DNA of 64,000 nt from Hydrogenophaga taeniospiralis (GCF_020510445.1 NZ_JAHBAG010000001.1:4440501-4504500); one strand, 5' to 3'. Shown: positions 18,998-28,997, counted from the stretch's first letter. The notes: generated from the letters alone by a model not told the origin. Numbers and translations are program-made.

Positions 18998-20345
18998 GGT
19001 TGGCCCCCTGATGCAGGATGTGCACTTTGCGGAACGGCGTGAGCGCGAGGCGGCCCACGTCGCTGCCGGCCATGGCGCCGATCTCTTCGTCGGTGAGGTA
19101 ACAGCCCGGGTCTTCGGCCCAGGGGTTGCCGGTGAGCTGCTGGGCGCGCGTGCGGGTGTTGCCGCCGCAGAGGGCGAAGTGCTGGCAGGTCGCGCAGCGG
19201 CCTTGCACCGGGCGGGGAAACGCCTTCAGGCCCGCCATCAGCGGTTCGCTGGTGTCGCTCCATATCTGCGAGAACGGGCGCTGGCGCACGTCGCCGATGG
19301 TGTGGTGCCACCACATGGTGTCGGGGTGCACATGGCCAAGGTTGTCGATGTTGGCCACGTTGACGCCGCTGCTGTTGCCACCCCAGGCCACCAGGCGTTC
19401 GCGCAGCGCGTCGGCCCAACGCGGGTAGCGGGCCTGCACCCACTGCAGCAGGTAGGGGCCGTCGGCGTCGTTGTTGCCGGTCACGTACTCCTCGTCCAGA
19501 CACCGACAGGCGGCGTCCCAGGCGCGCTCGAAGAGCCGATCCAGCGCCTCGCGCGTGGCGAGGTGCTGCGCATCCTGGCCGCGGTGGATGTTGCCGCGGC
19601 CGGCGTAGTTGAGGTGTGAGAAGTAGAACTTGTCCACCCGCTCGCTGCGCATCAGGTCCAGCAAGGGCGCGAAGTCGTGCGCGTTGAGCGCGGTCATGGT
19701 GTAGCGCAGGCCCACCTTCACGCCGCGCGCGCGCAGCAGGCGCACGGCGGCGAGGCTGCGGTCGAAGGCGCCGTCGAGTCGGCGGAACTTGTCGTGCGTT
19801 TCGCGCAGGCCGTCCAGGCTGATGCCCACGTAGTCGAAGCCCGTCGCGGCGATGCGGTCGGCCATGGGGGCGTCGATCAGCGTGCCGTTGGTGGACAGGC
19901 CGGTGTAGAAGCCCATGGCGCGCGAGCGGTTGGCGATGTCGAAGATGTCGGGCCGCATCAGCGGCTCGCCACCGGAGAGGATGAGCACCGGCACGCGAAA
20001 GGCCTTGAGGTCGTCCATCACGGTCACGACTTCGTTCCAGCTCAGCTCACCGGCGTATTCGTGGTCGGCGGAGAGCGCGTAGCAGTGCTTGCAGGTGAGG
20101 TTGCAACGGCGGATGAGGTTCCAAATGACCACTGGCCCCACCCCCGCCGGGCTTCGCCCGACCCCCTCAAGGGGGCGGCGCTGGCCGTCTGGCGAAGCCA
20201 GCCCGGCGGCGCCCTGGGCAGTGCTGCCTTTCGCGTCGGATGTGTTTCTCCCGGGTTGCTGCCGCACGCGCGGCGCGGGCTTCGGGTAGCGGCCGGTGTG
20301 TTCGGCTTCGGCGATCTCGCGCATGTACTGGCTGATGCGAAACAT
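18990..20345 (-). CDS. nirJ: NirJ, radical SAM heme d1 biosynthesis protein, with repeat-derived insert
   Basis: The 451-residue radical SAM enzyme replaces propionate side chains of the didecarboxysiroheme intermediate during heme d1 synthesis. The cluster motif CNLTCKHC is at residues 81-88, ILSGGEPLMR follows, and a C-terminal cysteine-rich (SPASM-like) region has CATCQHFALCGGN. The usual N-terminus runs directly from MFRISQYMRE... to PVVIWNL. Here about residues 30-70 are extra, of which about 40-70 (AQGAAGLASPDGQRRPLEG) are translated from a family A repeat. The frame is intact. Confidence 0.92.
   Translation of the reverse strand: MFRISQYMREIAEAEHTGRYPKPAPRVRQQPGRNTSDAKGSTAQGAAGLASPDGQRRPLEGVGRSPAGVGPVVIWNLIRRCNLTCKHCYALSADHEYAGELSWNEVVTVMDDLKAFRVPVLILSGGEPLMRPDIFDIANRSRAMGFYTGLSTNGTLIDAPMADRIAATGFDYVGISLDGLRETHDKFRRLDGAFDRSLAAVRLLRARGVKVGLRYTMTALNAHDFAPLLDLMRSERVDKFYFSHLNYAGRGNIHRGQDAQHLATREALDRLFERAWDAACRCLDEEYVTGNNDADGPYLLQWVQARYPRWADALRERLVAWGGNSSGVNVANIDNLGHVHPDTMWWHHTIGDVRQRPFSQIWSDTSEPLMAGLKAFPRPVQGRCATCQHFALCGGNTRTRAQQLTGNPWAEDPGCYLTDEEIGAMAGSDVGRLALTPFRKVHILHQGANHA
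20131..20222. repeat. Family A repeat inside nirJ
   Basis: The plus strand reads CCCCACCCCCGCCGGGCTTC, then GACCCCCTCAAGGGGGCGGC, then GTCTGGCGAAGCCAGCCCGG. It is close to the copies after nrtD and downstream of the PilJ-MCP gene. It lies between the N-terminal helix codons and the radical SAM core of nirJ and is read through without a stop. Confidence 0.8.
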
Positions 20346-20360
20346 GGTGAGGCTTTCGTT

Positions 20361-20843
20361 TCAGGAGTCGGTCAACCGCAGGCCTGTCTTTTTCAGGATC
20401 GCGGTCGAATAAAGGATGTCGCGCGCACGGCAGGCATCGCCCAGCAGGGCGGCGATCTCTTGCGCCTGCTGTTCCACCTCGTCGCGCGAGCGGCCGTGCA
20501 GCATGGCGAACAGGTTGTAGGGCCAGACCGGAAGACGGCGCGGGCGGCGGTAGCAGTGGCTCACGCCGGGCAGCAGACCGATGCGTTCGCCGAGGGCATC
20601 GACCACGTCGTCGGCCACGTCCCACACGCTCATGCCGTTGGCGGTGAAACCCAGGCGGTAGTGGTTGGGCACGGCGCCGATGCGGCGGATCAGGCCAGCT
20701 TCCAGCATGGCCTGCAGGCGCTCGCGCACCTGCTCGCCGCTGATGCCCAGCGTGGCACCAATCGCTTCGTAGGGCCGCGGCACCAGCGGCAGGCCGGACT
20801 GCGTGGCGCGGATCAGGCGGCGGTCGAGTTCATCGAGGGCCAT
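20361..20843 (-). CDS. nirH: NirH, siroheme decarboxylase subunit (Lrp/AsnC-like)
   Basis: The 160-residue protein has an N-terminal winged-helix-like part (LDELDRRLIRATQSGLP) and a C-terminal AsnC-like ferredoxin fold with VSHCYRRPRRLPVWPYNLF. Together with NirDL and NirG it decarboxylates siroheme to 12,18-didecarboxysiroheme. It overlaps the end of nirG by 14 nt. The start MALDELDRR is chosen because the upstream extension overlaps nirG coding sequence. Assignment as H rather than G follows the order D-L-G-H-J. Confidence 0.88.
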   Translation of the reverse strand: MALDELDRRLIRATQSGLPLVPRPYEAIGATLGISGEQVRERLQAMLEAGLIRRIGAVPNHYRLGFTANGMSVWDVADDVVDALGERIGLLPGVSHCYRRPRRLPVWPYNLFAMLHGRSRDEVEQQAQEIAALLGDACRARDILYSTAILKKTGLRLTDS

Positions 20844-21330
20844 GCGCGCCTCCCGCCAGCAAGGGCAGTTTGAGTTCCACAAAGAACTCGCGCTCCTTGG
20901 GGAAGGCATACACAGGCAGCGCGGTCGCTGTTTCGATCTCCGCGATCACCCGCTCGATGCCATCCGCCGCCTCGACCGCCAGCACGAACCACATGTTGAG
21001 CGGCGTGGCGCCGGGCTGGCCTGGGTGGGCCGATTCGCGGCGGTAGTTGTGCGCCAACTCGGCCATGCCGTCCAGTTGCTTCGTCACGGCATCGAAGCGC
21101 TCTTCGGGCACGGCCATGGCGGCCAGCACGAAGCGGCCACCGGCGCGTTCGATCTGGAACAGCGGGCCGAAGCGGGTCAGGTCGCCCTGCGACAGCAGGC
21201 GCTGCAGGCGCTGAATCACTTCGTCTTCGCTGCTGCCGAGCTCGGCGGCCACGTCGGCAAAGGGCCGGTCGCTGAGCGGGAAACCGCCGTGCAGGAAGCC
21301 GACCAGGCGGGCGTCATCCTGCGACAGCAT
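20830..21330 (-). CDS. nirG: NirG, siroheme decarboxylase subunit (Lrp/AsnC-like)
   Basis: The 166-residue member of the NirDLGH family starts LSQDDARLVGFLHGGFPLSD. It carries the AsnC-like half with AELAHNYRRESAHPGQPGAT followed by PLNMWFVL. It acts with the neighbouring homologs in siroheme decarboxylation for heme d1. Its start overlaps the nirDL stop by 17 nt and its end overlaps nirH, so the three are translationally coupled. Confidence 0.88.
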   Translation of the reverse strand: MLSQDDARLVGFLHGGFPLSDRPFADVAAELGSSEDEVIQRLQRLLSQGDLTRFGPLFQIERAGGRFVLAAMAVPEERFDAVTKQLDGMAELAHNYRRESAHPGQPGATPLNMWFVLAVEAADGIERVIAEIETATALPVYAFPKEREFFVELKLPLLAGGAHGPR

Positions 21331-22324
21331 GGGGCACCTCCTGTGGGGCCAACGGCAGGGCGCGAAAGCGGTGCGCGCCGGTCTGCTTGAAACGGCGCGT
21401 TGAAAACAGCACAGCGTGCCGGTGACCGGCCAGCCCCGCGGCGGGCACCACGCGGTCGATCACGCGCTGCACCACGGCGCGATCGGTGCCGTGCACCATG
21501 CCGTACAGGTTGTAGGGCCACTGCGGCGCGCGCTCGCGCCGGTAGGCCAGGGTCACGCCGGGCTGGCGCGCCAGCGCCTCGCCGCAGGCGTCCACCAGCG
21601 CGTCGGGCACGTCGAACACGGTCATGGCGTTGGCCGCGAAACCCAGCTCGTGGTGCCGCACCACGACGCCGAAGCGCTTGAGGGTGCCGGCGTCCAGCCA
21701 GTGCTGCAGCGTGTAGAGCACGTCCACCACGGAACGGCCGGTGGCTTCGGCCCAGGCGTCGAACGGGCGGTCGGTGATGGGCAGGCCCGCTTCCACCCGC
21801 GCGGCCAGCGCTTGGTCGGCCGCCGCGATGGGCTCGGCGTGGGCCACGCGCTGCACCCGCATGGGCATCAAGGCGGTGGTGTGGCGCAGATCGAAGCCAA
21901 GGTCGATGCGGTAGGCGCGCTGCATGCGCAGGCGCAGCGCGGGCAGGCCGGTGGCGCGCTCCAGCGACAACATGGCCGCTTCCACGGCGGCAGCGTCGCG
22001 CCCGGTCATGACGAACCAGAGGTTGAACGCATGCTCGCGCGCGTAGTTGTGGTTCACGCCCGGGTGGGCCGACACGGTGGCCGCGACCTCGTGCAACCGG
22101 TCGTGGGGCACCGCCATCGCCGCCAGCAGGGCCGCGCCGCCGGCTCCGGGCGCGAACACGCCGCCGATGCGGCTGATGGCGCCCGCGCACTGCAAGCGCT
22201 CGCAGGCCGCGAGCACGTCCGCCTCGCGCAGGTCCAGCGCCTGGGCCATGTGCGCAAACGGATCGCGCACCAGCGGGAAGCCGTGTTGCCAGGGGTTGAG
22301 CAGAGCGAGGTCACCCGCGTTCAC
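21314..22324 (-). CDS. nirD-nirL: NirDL fusion, siroheme decarboxylase
   Basis: This 336-residue protein contains two Lrp/AsnC-like units in tandem. The NirD-like half has FPLVRDPFAHMAQALDL and VNHNYAREHAFNLWFV. The NirL-like half has LPITDRPFDAWAEATG and LAYRRERAPQWPYNLYGMVHG. It forms the core of siroheme decarboxylase. The GTG at 22324 is preferred because GGAGG precedes it by about 8 nt; another GTG eight codons upstream is possible. I avoid the bare symbol nirD because the assimilatory nirD also occurs here at 48.4 kb. Confidence 0.88.
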   Translation of the reverse strand: MNAGDLALLNPWQHGFPLVRDPFAHMAQALDLREADVLAACERLQCAGAISRIGGVFAPGAGGAALLAAMAVPHDRLHEVAATVSAHPGVNHNYAREHAFNLWFVMTGRDAAAVEAAMLSLERATGLPALRLRMQRAYRIDLGFDLRHTTALMPMRVQRVAHAEPIAAADQALAARVEAGLPITDRPFDAWAEATGRSVVDVLYTLQHWLDAGTLKRFGVVVRHHELGFAANAMTVFDVPDALVDACGEALARQPGVTLAYRRERAPQWPYNLYGMVHGTDRAVVQRVIDRVVPAAGLAGHRHAVLFSTRRFKQTGAHRFRALPLAPQEVPHAVAG

Positions 22325-22393
22325 TGGACTACCCTCCGTGCTGCGCACTGCGGGGCTGAGCGCCTTCGGAACGGCCGGGCGGCGCTCATGGAT

Positions 22394-23668
22394 CTAGAAC
22401 CCCACCCGCGCGGCGCGCGCGGTGAAGAAGATGCCGCTGGGCGCGGGCACGTCGAGCCGGGCGCGGGTGGCGAAGCTCTGTGTGTCGATGACGCTCACGC
22501 GGTTGTCGTCGCGGCTGCTGATCCACACCGCTTCACCGCGCGGTGTGAACTCCATGTGCAGCACCGCCTTGCCGGGCTCCAGCGTCCGCACGATCTGCTG
22601 GCTCTGGGTGTCGATGACCTGAACGCGGTGGTAGTCGGGCACGGCGAAATTCACCCACACCTGGCGCCCGTCGGGCCGCGCCATCACGAACACCGGTTGA
22701 CCGGCCACGGGTATGCGGCCCACCTCGGCCCAGGTCTCGGTGTCCACCACCAGCACCTCGTGGCGACCGATGGCGGGCAGGTAGGCGCGGCGCCCGGCCA
22801 CGGCCCAGCCGCGCAGGTGCGGCATCTTGTAGACCGGCAGCGGCTCCTGGCCCTTGCCGTAGCCGCCGAGGATGCGCCGGACCTTGGGCTGACAAGGAAA
22901 CGCCGGGCCGCCCCAAGTTTCCTTGCCCCCCTCGGGGGGCGGGCTGGGCGCAGCCCTGACCTGGGGGCAATCTTCTGCCCACAGGTCCAACTGGGCCAGC
23001 CCGTCTTCGCCGAACAGGCCGGCGATGTAGTGGCGGCCGTTGGGCGTGACCAGCGCGTCGTAGGGCTGGCGGCCGATGTTGTCGAACTTCAGTGTCTTGG
23101 GATGGCGCGGGTCCGAACAGTCGGTGACCCAGATCGCGTGGGCGTCGAACAGGCTGTAGGCGAAACGGCGGCCGGGCAGATCGACCAGCCCCACGACCCG
23201 CGACAGCTTGCCCGGTTCGTACTCGGCCGGGATGTGTGCCAGCAGCTCCAGCGTGCGCGCGTCGAACACCTTCACGCCACCGGGCGTGTAGTTCTGTGCC
23301 GCCACCAGCGTGCCGTCGGCGCTGATCGCGCCCCCGATGGAATTGCCCGCCTGCATGACGCGGCGGGTGATGCGCCGCTCCAGCAGGTGGACCTGCGTGA
23401 GGCCGCCGTCACGCCCGAACACATAGGCGAACAGGCCGTCGCGCGAGAACACCACCGAGGCGTGCGACAGGTCGCCCAGGCCGGGCACCTCGCCGATCAG
23501 CGCCTGCGCCGTGGTGTCCACCAGGTAGAGCGTGCCGTTGGCGCGGCCGATGACCACGCCGAGGTCGCCGGTGCCACGCAAGACGGGCGTGGCGCAACCC
23601 GCCAGACCGCCGAGCGCTGCGAAAGAAGACAGGGTGGCCGCAGCGGCCAACCATTCACGGCGCTTCAT
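22394..23668 (-). CDS. nirF: NirF, heme d1 biosynthesis protein, with repeat-derived insert
   Basis: The 424-residue protein has a lipoprotein-type signal (LGGLAGCATP, lipid cysteine at residue 25) and a beta-propeller related to the d1 domain of NirS. It acts in a late step of heme d1 formation in the periplasm. About residues 231-261 ([19 protein letters not shown] and on) break the conserved path from LAQLDLW to VRRILGGYGKGQE. They are encoded by a family A repeat. The start overlaps the nirC stop in an ATGA. The frame is intact and the propeller could tolerate an extended loop there. Confidence 0.9.
   Translation of the reverse strand: MKRREWLAAAATLSSFAALGGLAGCATPVLRGTGDLGVVIGRANGTLYLVDTTAQALIGEVPGLGDLSHASVVFSRDGLFAYVFGRDGGLTQVHLLERRITRRVMQAGNSIGGAISADGTLVAAQNYTPGGVKVFDARTLELLAHIPAEYEPGKLSRVVGLVDLPGRRFAYSLFDAHAIWVTDCSDPRHPKTLKFDNIGRQPYDALVTPNGRHYIAGLFGEDGLAQLDLWAEDCPQVRAAPSPPPEGGKETWGGPAFPCQPKVRRILGGYGKGQEPLPVYKMPHLRGWAVAGRRAYLPAIGRHEVLVVDTETWAEVGRIPVAGQPVFVMARPDGRQVWVNFAVPDYHRVQVIDTQSQQIVRTLEPGKAVLHMEFTPRGEAVWISSRDDNRVSVIDTQSFATRARLDVPAPSGIFFTARAARVGF
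22889..22979. repeat. Family A repeat inside nirF
   Basis: The plus strand shows GGAAACGCCGGGCCGCCCCAAG closing to TTTCC, then TTGCCCCCCTCGGGGGGCGGG and GGGCGCAGCCCTGACC. CCGGGCCGCCCCAAG is shared exactly with the nuoC-nuoD element. The CCCCCCTCGGGGGG dyad is the family core. The element has nested dyads and no stop in the nirF frame. Confidence 0.75.
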
Positions 23669-24009
23669 GGTGTTGTCACCGCTTCTTCAGGAAAGCCCTG
23701 GAGCAGGCGTTGTGCGATCCAGCGCGCCTCGGGCTCGCTGAGCATCGCCCGCCAGGGCGGCATGGGGGTACCCGGCCGGCCGTGAAAGATCACGGCCGCC
23801 AGGCTGTCCAGAGGAACATCGGCCAAGGCCTCGCGCGTCAGCGCCGGTCCCAGACCACCGGTCAGGCGCATGCCGTGGCACGAGCCGCAGTCCTGCCGCA
23901 CCATGCGCACCAGCTCGCGCGAACGCGATGCATCGGGTGTGGTCTGTGCCAGGGCCAGCACAGGCCCCAGCAGCAGTGCGGACAGGACAACGGCGAAGCG
24001 CACGGTCAT
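23665..24009 (-). CDS. nirC: NirC, periplasmic cytochrome c55x
   Basis: The 114-residue monoheme cytochrome c has a signal peptide (VVLSALLLGPVLALA). The heme site is DCGSCHG and a likely axial methionine lies in GTPMPPW. In other denitrifiers this small cytochrome sits between nirM or nirS and nirF and is linked to heme d1 maturation. The stop overlaps nirF by 4 nt; nirM lies 10 nt upstream. Confidence 0.88.
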   Translation of the reverse strand: MTVRFAVVLSALLLGPVLALAQTTPDASRSRELVRMVRQDCGSCHGMRLTGGLGPALTREALADVPLDSLAAVIFHGRPGTPMPPWRAMLSEPEARWIAQRLLQGFPEEAVTTP

Positions 24010-24019
24010 GCCTTCCGCA

Positions 24020-24334
24020 TCAGGACTTCAGGATCACCGCGATGGCGTCCTTCAGGTCGCCATCGCCGATCTTGTCCGCCCCGTTGGGCGACATGGGAAT
24101 CGGACCAAACACCCCCGAGCCGCCCTTGCGGACCTTCTCGAACAGCTTGGCCGCCACGTCCTGCCCCTTGTACTTGGCCGCAATGTCCTTGAACGCAGGA
24201 CCGACCAGCTTCTTGTCCTTGGCATGGCAGGCCATGCAGCCGGACTTGGTCAGAGCCGCCTCGCCGTCAGCAAAAGCAGCGCCGGACGTCAGCGCGAACG
24301 CCGCAATCACAGCAGCAGAAAGAAGAGATTTCAT
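24020..24334 (-). CDS. nirM: NirM, cytochrome c551
   Basis: The 104-residue class I cytochrome c has a signal peptide ending AFA-D near residue 22. The heme site is GCMACHAKD and the ligand methionine lies in GPIPMSPN. It donates electrons to NirS in the periplasm. The start MKSLLSAAVI follows GGAGAAT. A repeat element separates it from nirS upstream. Confidence 0.92.
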   Translation of the reverse strand: MKSLLSAAVIAAFALTSGAAFADGEAALTKSGCMACHAKDKKLVGPAFKDIAAKYKGQDVAAKLFEKVRKGGSGVFGPIPMSPNGADKIGDGDLKDAIAVILKS

Positions 24335-24385
24335 GGAATTCTCCAGATGAAAGAGGAAACAACCCAACAACGAAGTGACTTCACC

Positions 24386-24470
24386 CAGGGGCCCCGTGGA
24401 ACCGGCTTTGCCGGGCCACCAGGGCCTTCCCCCCTCCGGGGGGAAGCCGCGTCAGCGGCGCAGGGGGGAG
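24386..24470. repeat. Family A repeat between nirS and nirM
   Basis: It contains CCCCGTGGAACCGGCTTTGC with GCCGGGCCAC following, then TTCCCCCCTCCGGGGGGAAG (a perfect 10-bp inverted repeat) and CAGCGGCGCAGGGGGGAG. It abuts the nirS stop. The hairpin may protect or end the nirS transcript, but no U-run follows. Confidence 0.8.
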
Positions 24471-26348
<1,878 letters not shown>

Positions 26349-26404
26349 TCAGGGTTTACCCCCAAGAACAATGGGTGGCACACACAGAACAAGGAGAGAA
26401 CCCC

Positions 26405-27253
26405 ATGAGCGTGATGGAACACGGCCACTGGCTGGCCCCGGGCTGGCCCGGGGACGGCGCCGCCGACAACGACCGCCCCCCCGGCCCGGTGACGCTGGTG
26501 GGCGCCGGCCCCGGCGACCCCGAGCTGCTCACCCTGAAAGCGGTGAAGGCCCTGCAGGCCGCGAAGCTGGTGCTGTACGACCACCTGGTCAGCCCGGCCG
26601 TGCTGGACTTCCTGCCGCCCGACGCCGACCGCGTGTACGTGGGCAAGGAGTCGTCGCACCACACCCTGCCCCAGGCCTCGATCATCGAACTCATGCTGCG
26701 GCTCGCGCGCAGCGGGCGCGCGGTGCTGCGCCTCAAGGGCGGCGACGGCTACATCTTCGGCCGCGGTGGCGAAGAGGCCCAGGCGCTGGCCGCGGCCGGC
26801 ATCCCCTTCACCGTGGTGCCCGGCCTCACCGCCGCGCAGGGCGCCGCCGCCTCGGTGGGCATACCGCTCACCCACCGCGACCACGCCTGCGCGCTCGTGC
26901 TGGCCACCGGCCACACCCGCGACGCGCGCGGCCTCGACATGGACTGGCCCATGCTCGCCCGTCCCCGCCAGACCGTGGTGCTTTATATGGGCGTCCACAA
27001 CCTGCCCGAGATCTGCCGCCAGCTGATCGCCCACGGGCTGCCGGCGCACACCCCGGCCGCGCTGGTGGAAAAAGCCACCCTGCCCGAGGAGCGCTGCATC
27101 ACCGGCACCCTGGCCAACCTGCCCCAGCTCGCGCTGACCCATGGCGTGAAGCCGCCGGCCCTCATCGTGGTGGGTGGCGTGGTGGGCCTGCGCGCCCAGC
27201 TCGCGCCCCAACCCGCCCGCCAGCAGGCGCCCCTGGCCACGGCCTTGGGCTGA
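26405..27253 (+). CDS. nirE: NirE/SUMT, uroporphyrinogen-III C-methyltransferase
   Basis: The 282-residue enzyme methylates uroporphyrinogen III twice to precorrin-2, the entry to siroheme and heme d1. The SUMT motifs VTLVGAGPGDPELLTLKAVK, VLRLKGGDGYIFGRGGEE and LTAAQGAAASVGIPLTHRD are present. It is divergent from nirS, hence nirE rather than cobA; a second SUMT gene lies at 52.8 kb in the assimilatory block. The start MSVMEHGHW follows AAGGAGAG. Confidence 0.9.
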   Translation: MSVMEHGHWLAPGWPGDGAADNDRPPGPVTLVGAGPGDPELLTLKAVKALQAAKLVLYDHLVSPAVLDFLPPDADRVYVGKESSHHTLPQASIIELMLRLARSGRAVLRLKGGDGYIFGRGGEEAQALAAAGIPFTVVPGLTAAQGAAASVGIPLTHRDHACALVLATGHTRDARGLDMDWPMLARPRQTVVLYMGVHNLPEICRQLIAHGLPAHTPAALVEKATLPEERCITGTLANLPQLALTHGVKPPALIVVGGVVGLRAQLAPQPARQQAPLATALG

Positions 27254-27329
27254 CAAACCTGGCGCCCGCACCGGGGCGCGAACGGTCCGCACCGCGGTGG
27301 GGCACGAATATTGCTGCACCCCGCTTTGC

Positions 27330-28622
27330 ATGACCCCCACCGCCCTGCCCCTGAAATCGGGCCTCAATTTCCTCATCGCCGCCAAGCGCTGCGAGATCGA
27401 CGCCCTGCGCCAGCTCTCGCTCACCAGCGCGCTGGTGAACGTGACCGGCCGGCTGATCCACGGCCTGCAGCGCGAGCGTGGGCTGTCCAACCTGTTTCTG
27501 GGCTCGCAGGGCACCCGCTTCGCCGAGCCGCGCCAGCAGCAGATCGCCGACTGTGAGGCCACCGAAGCCGAGCTGCGCCGCTGCTTCGACAGCCTGGACA
27601 CCCAGGCCGCGCACCTGGGCCACGGCGCGCGCCTGTTCAGCCGCATCGCCTACGCGCTGCAGGGGCTGGACGCCCTGCCCGCCCTGCGCGAGCGCATCGA
27701 CACCCAGGCCTGGACGGCGCGCGAATCCACCGAAGCCCTGGTGCGCCTGATCGCCGCCCTGCTGGCGGTGGTGTTCGAAGCCGCCGACAGCGCCAGCGAC
27801 CCCGCCATCTCGCGCCAGCTGGTGGCCCTGTTCAACTTCATGCAGGGCAAGGAATTCGCCGGCCAGGAGCGCGCCACGGGCTCGGCCCTGTTCGCCAGCG
27901 GCCTGGCCAGCGGTGCCGAGCAGCAGCGCCTGCTGCACCTGATCGACTCGCAGGAGCGCTGCCTGCAGGTGTTCAAGGAATTCGCCAGCGACGAGCTGGC
28001 CACGCTCTGGGCCAGCGCCGACCGCGACACCGTGTCCGCCCGCGCCGAACTCGAGCGCATGCGCCGCGTGCTGTGCACCGCCCCCCACGGCAGCGCGCTC
28101 GACGCCAATCAGAGCCAGCCCTGGTTCGACTGCTGCAGCCTGCGCATGGACCGCATGAAAACGGTGGAAGACCGGCTCGCCGACAGCCTGCAGCGCCTGT
28201 GCGAGCACAAGACCCAGGCCGCCCTGGCCGAGTTGCTGGCCTTCCAGAGCCTGCACCCCGCCGCCACCGAGCCGGCCGACGCGCTCTCGTTCTTTCACGA
28301 CCCGGTGCCCGAGCACGTGAGCGGGCCCGGCCCGGCGCAGGGCTACGGCGCGCAGCTCGACCGCTCCATCCTCGACCTGGTGCAGGACCAGGCGCGCCGC
28401 CTGCAGGCCATCAGCGACGAGCTCGACACCGTGCGCGCCAGCCTCAACGAACGCAAGCTGGTGGAGCGCGCCAAGGGTCTGCTGATGGCGCACCGCAACC
28501 TGAGCGAGACCGAAGCCCACAAGACCCTGCGCCAGATGGCCATGAACCAGAACCGCCGCCTCATCGACGTGGCCGAAGCGGTGCTGTCCATGGCCGAGGT
28601 GCTGCCCGAACGGCGGCGCTGA
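27330..28622 (+). CDS. nasR: Nitrate/nitrite-sensing NIT-ANTAR antiterminator (NasR-like)
   Basis: The 430-residue cytoplasmic protein has an N-terminal NIT domain (about 30-290) starting GLQRERGLSNLFLGSQG, the arginine-rich ligand-helix signature. It ends in an ANTAR RNA-binding domain (about 370-425, ERKLVERAKGLLMAHRNLSE and AMNQNRRLIDVAEAVL). In Klebsiella, NasR of this design binds nitrate or nitrite and blocks a terminator in the leader of the assimilation operon. Here the next gene is nrtA, and its leader has exactly such a terminator. The start MTPTALPLKSG is the first plausible ATG after nirE; no strong ribosome site is visible. Confidence 0.88.
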   Translation: MTPTALPLKSGLNFLIAAKRCEIDALRQLSLTSALVNVTGRLIHGLQRERGLSNLFLGSQGTRFAEPRQQQIADCEATEAELRRCFDSLDTQAAHLGHGARLFSRIAYALQGLDALPALRERIDTQAWTARESTEALVRLIAALLAVVFEAADSASDPAISRQLVALFNFMQGKEFAGQERATGSALFASGLASGAEQQRLLHLIDSQERCLQVFKEFASDELATLWASADRDTVSARAELERMRRVLCTAPHGSALDANQSQPWFDCCSLRMDRMKTVEDRLADSLQRLCEHKTQAALAELLAFQSLHPAATEPADALSFFHDPVPEHVSGPGPAQGYGAQLDRSILDLVQDQARRLQAISDELDTVRASLNERKLVERAKGLLMAHRNLSETEAHKTLRQMAMNQNRRLIDVAEAVLSMAEVLPERRR

Positions 28623-28820
28623 AACCGGTGCGCACGGCGCTGCCATGCTGCGGCGCACAAAACCCGTGCCCCCGCAGGGCCGATGCACCAAGCTGAAGCC
28701 CCCCGCACCGGGTCCCCGCCCATTCCAGCCCCGTTTCGCCGACATCCGGTGACGCCGAGAATCTCTTTTTTCCTTCAATAACAAAGATCTTTCCCTCGAA
28801 CCGGGGCAGAAACCGAGACC

Positions 28821-28837
28821 TGGCACGGTCTCTGCTT
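28821..28837 (+). promoter_or_regulatory. Sigma-54 promoter of the nrt operon
   Basis: TGGCACGGTCTCTGCTT matches the -24/-12 consensus TGGCACG-N4-TTGCT at all but one position, with the required 10-nt spacing between GG and GC. Transcription would begin near 28846, just before the leader hairpins. It lies about 160 nt before nrtA. From 28623 to 28820 no gene or other clear site was seen. Confidence 0.75.
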
Positions 28838-28850
28838 AGTACTCAGCAAC

Positions 28851-28912
28851 GGGATCTGCGCCAACGGCGGCGCAAACCCCGAAGTCTTCCCAGACACAGG
28901 ACAACGGCGTCC
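28851..28912 (+). promoter_or_regulatory. ANTAR-target two-hairpin antiterminator RNA of the nrtA leader
   Basis: Hairpin 1 pairs TGCGCC with GGCGCA (28857-28874) around the hexaloop AACGGC, extended by GGG/CCC outside. Hairpin 2 pairs GGAC with GTCC (28899-28912) around the same hexaloop AACGGC. ANTAR-protein target RNA is known as two short hairpins with six-base loops having A at position 1 and G at position 4; both loops fit. Hairpin 2 shares 28903-28912 with the 5' arm of the following terminator, so the two structures cannot coexist. Confidence 0.85.
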
Positions 28913-28962
28913 ATTTCCAGCCAGCGCAGCGCAGGCCAGGAAATGGGCGCCGTTTTGTTTTT
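28903..28962 (+). terminator. Leader terminator (attenuator) upstream of nrtA
   Basis: AACGGCGTCCATTTCC (28903-28918) pairs over 16 bp, with one G-U, with GGAAATGGGCGCCGTT (28939-28954), and TTGTTTTT follows. It is a strong intrinsic terminator placed before the nrtA start rather than after a gene. Its 5' arm overlaps the second ANTAR-type hairpin, so nitrate-bound antiterminator should abolish it. Confidence 0.88.
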
Positions 28963-28997
28963 GGCCACCGATTTTTTTCATCAGCAAGGAGTTGGAC

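Noticed and set aside
28806-28835. A first hairpin around GCAGA/TCTGC with loop TGGCAC as part of the nrt leader RNA
   Set aside because: The loop is the sigma-54 -24 element itself, so the region lies upstream of the predicted start of transcription. The loop also lacks A1/G4.
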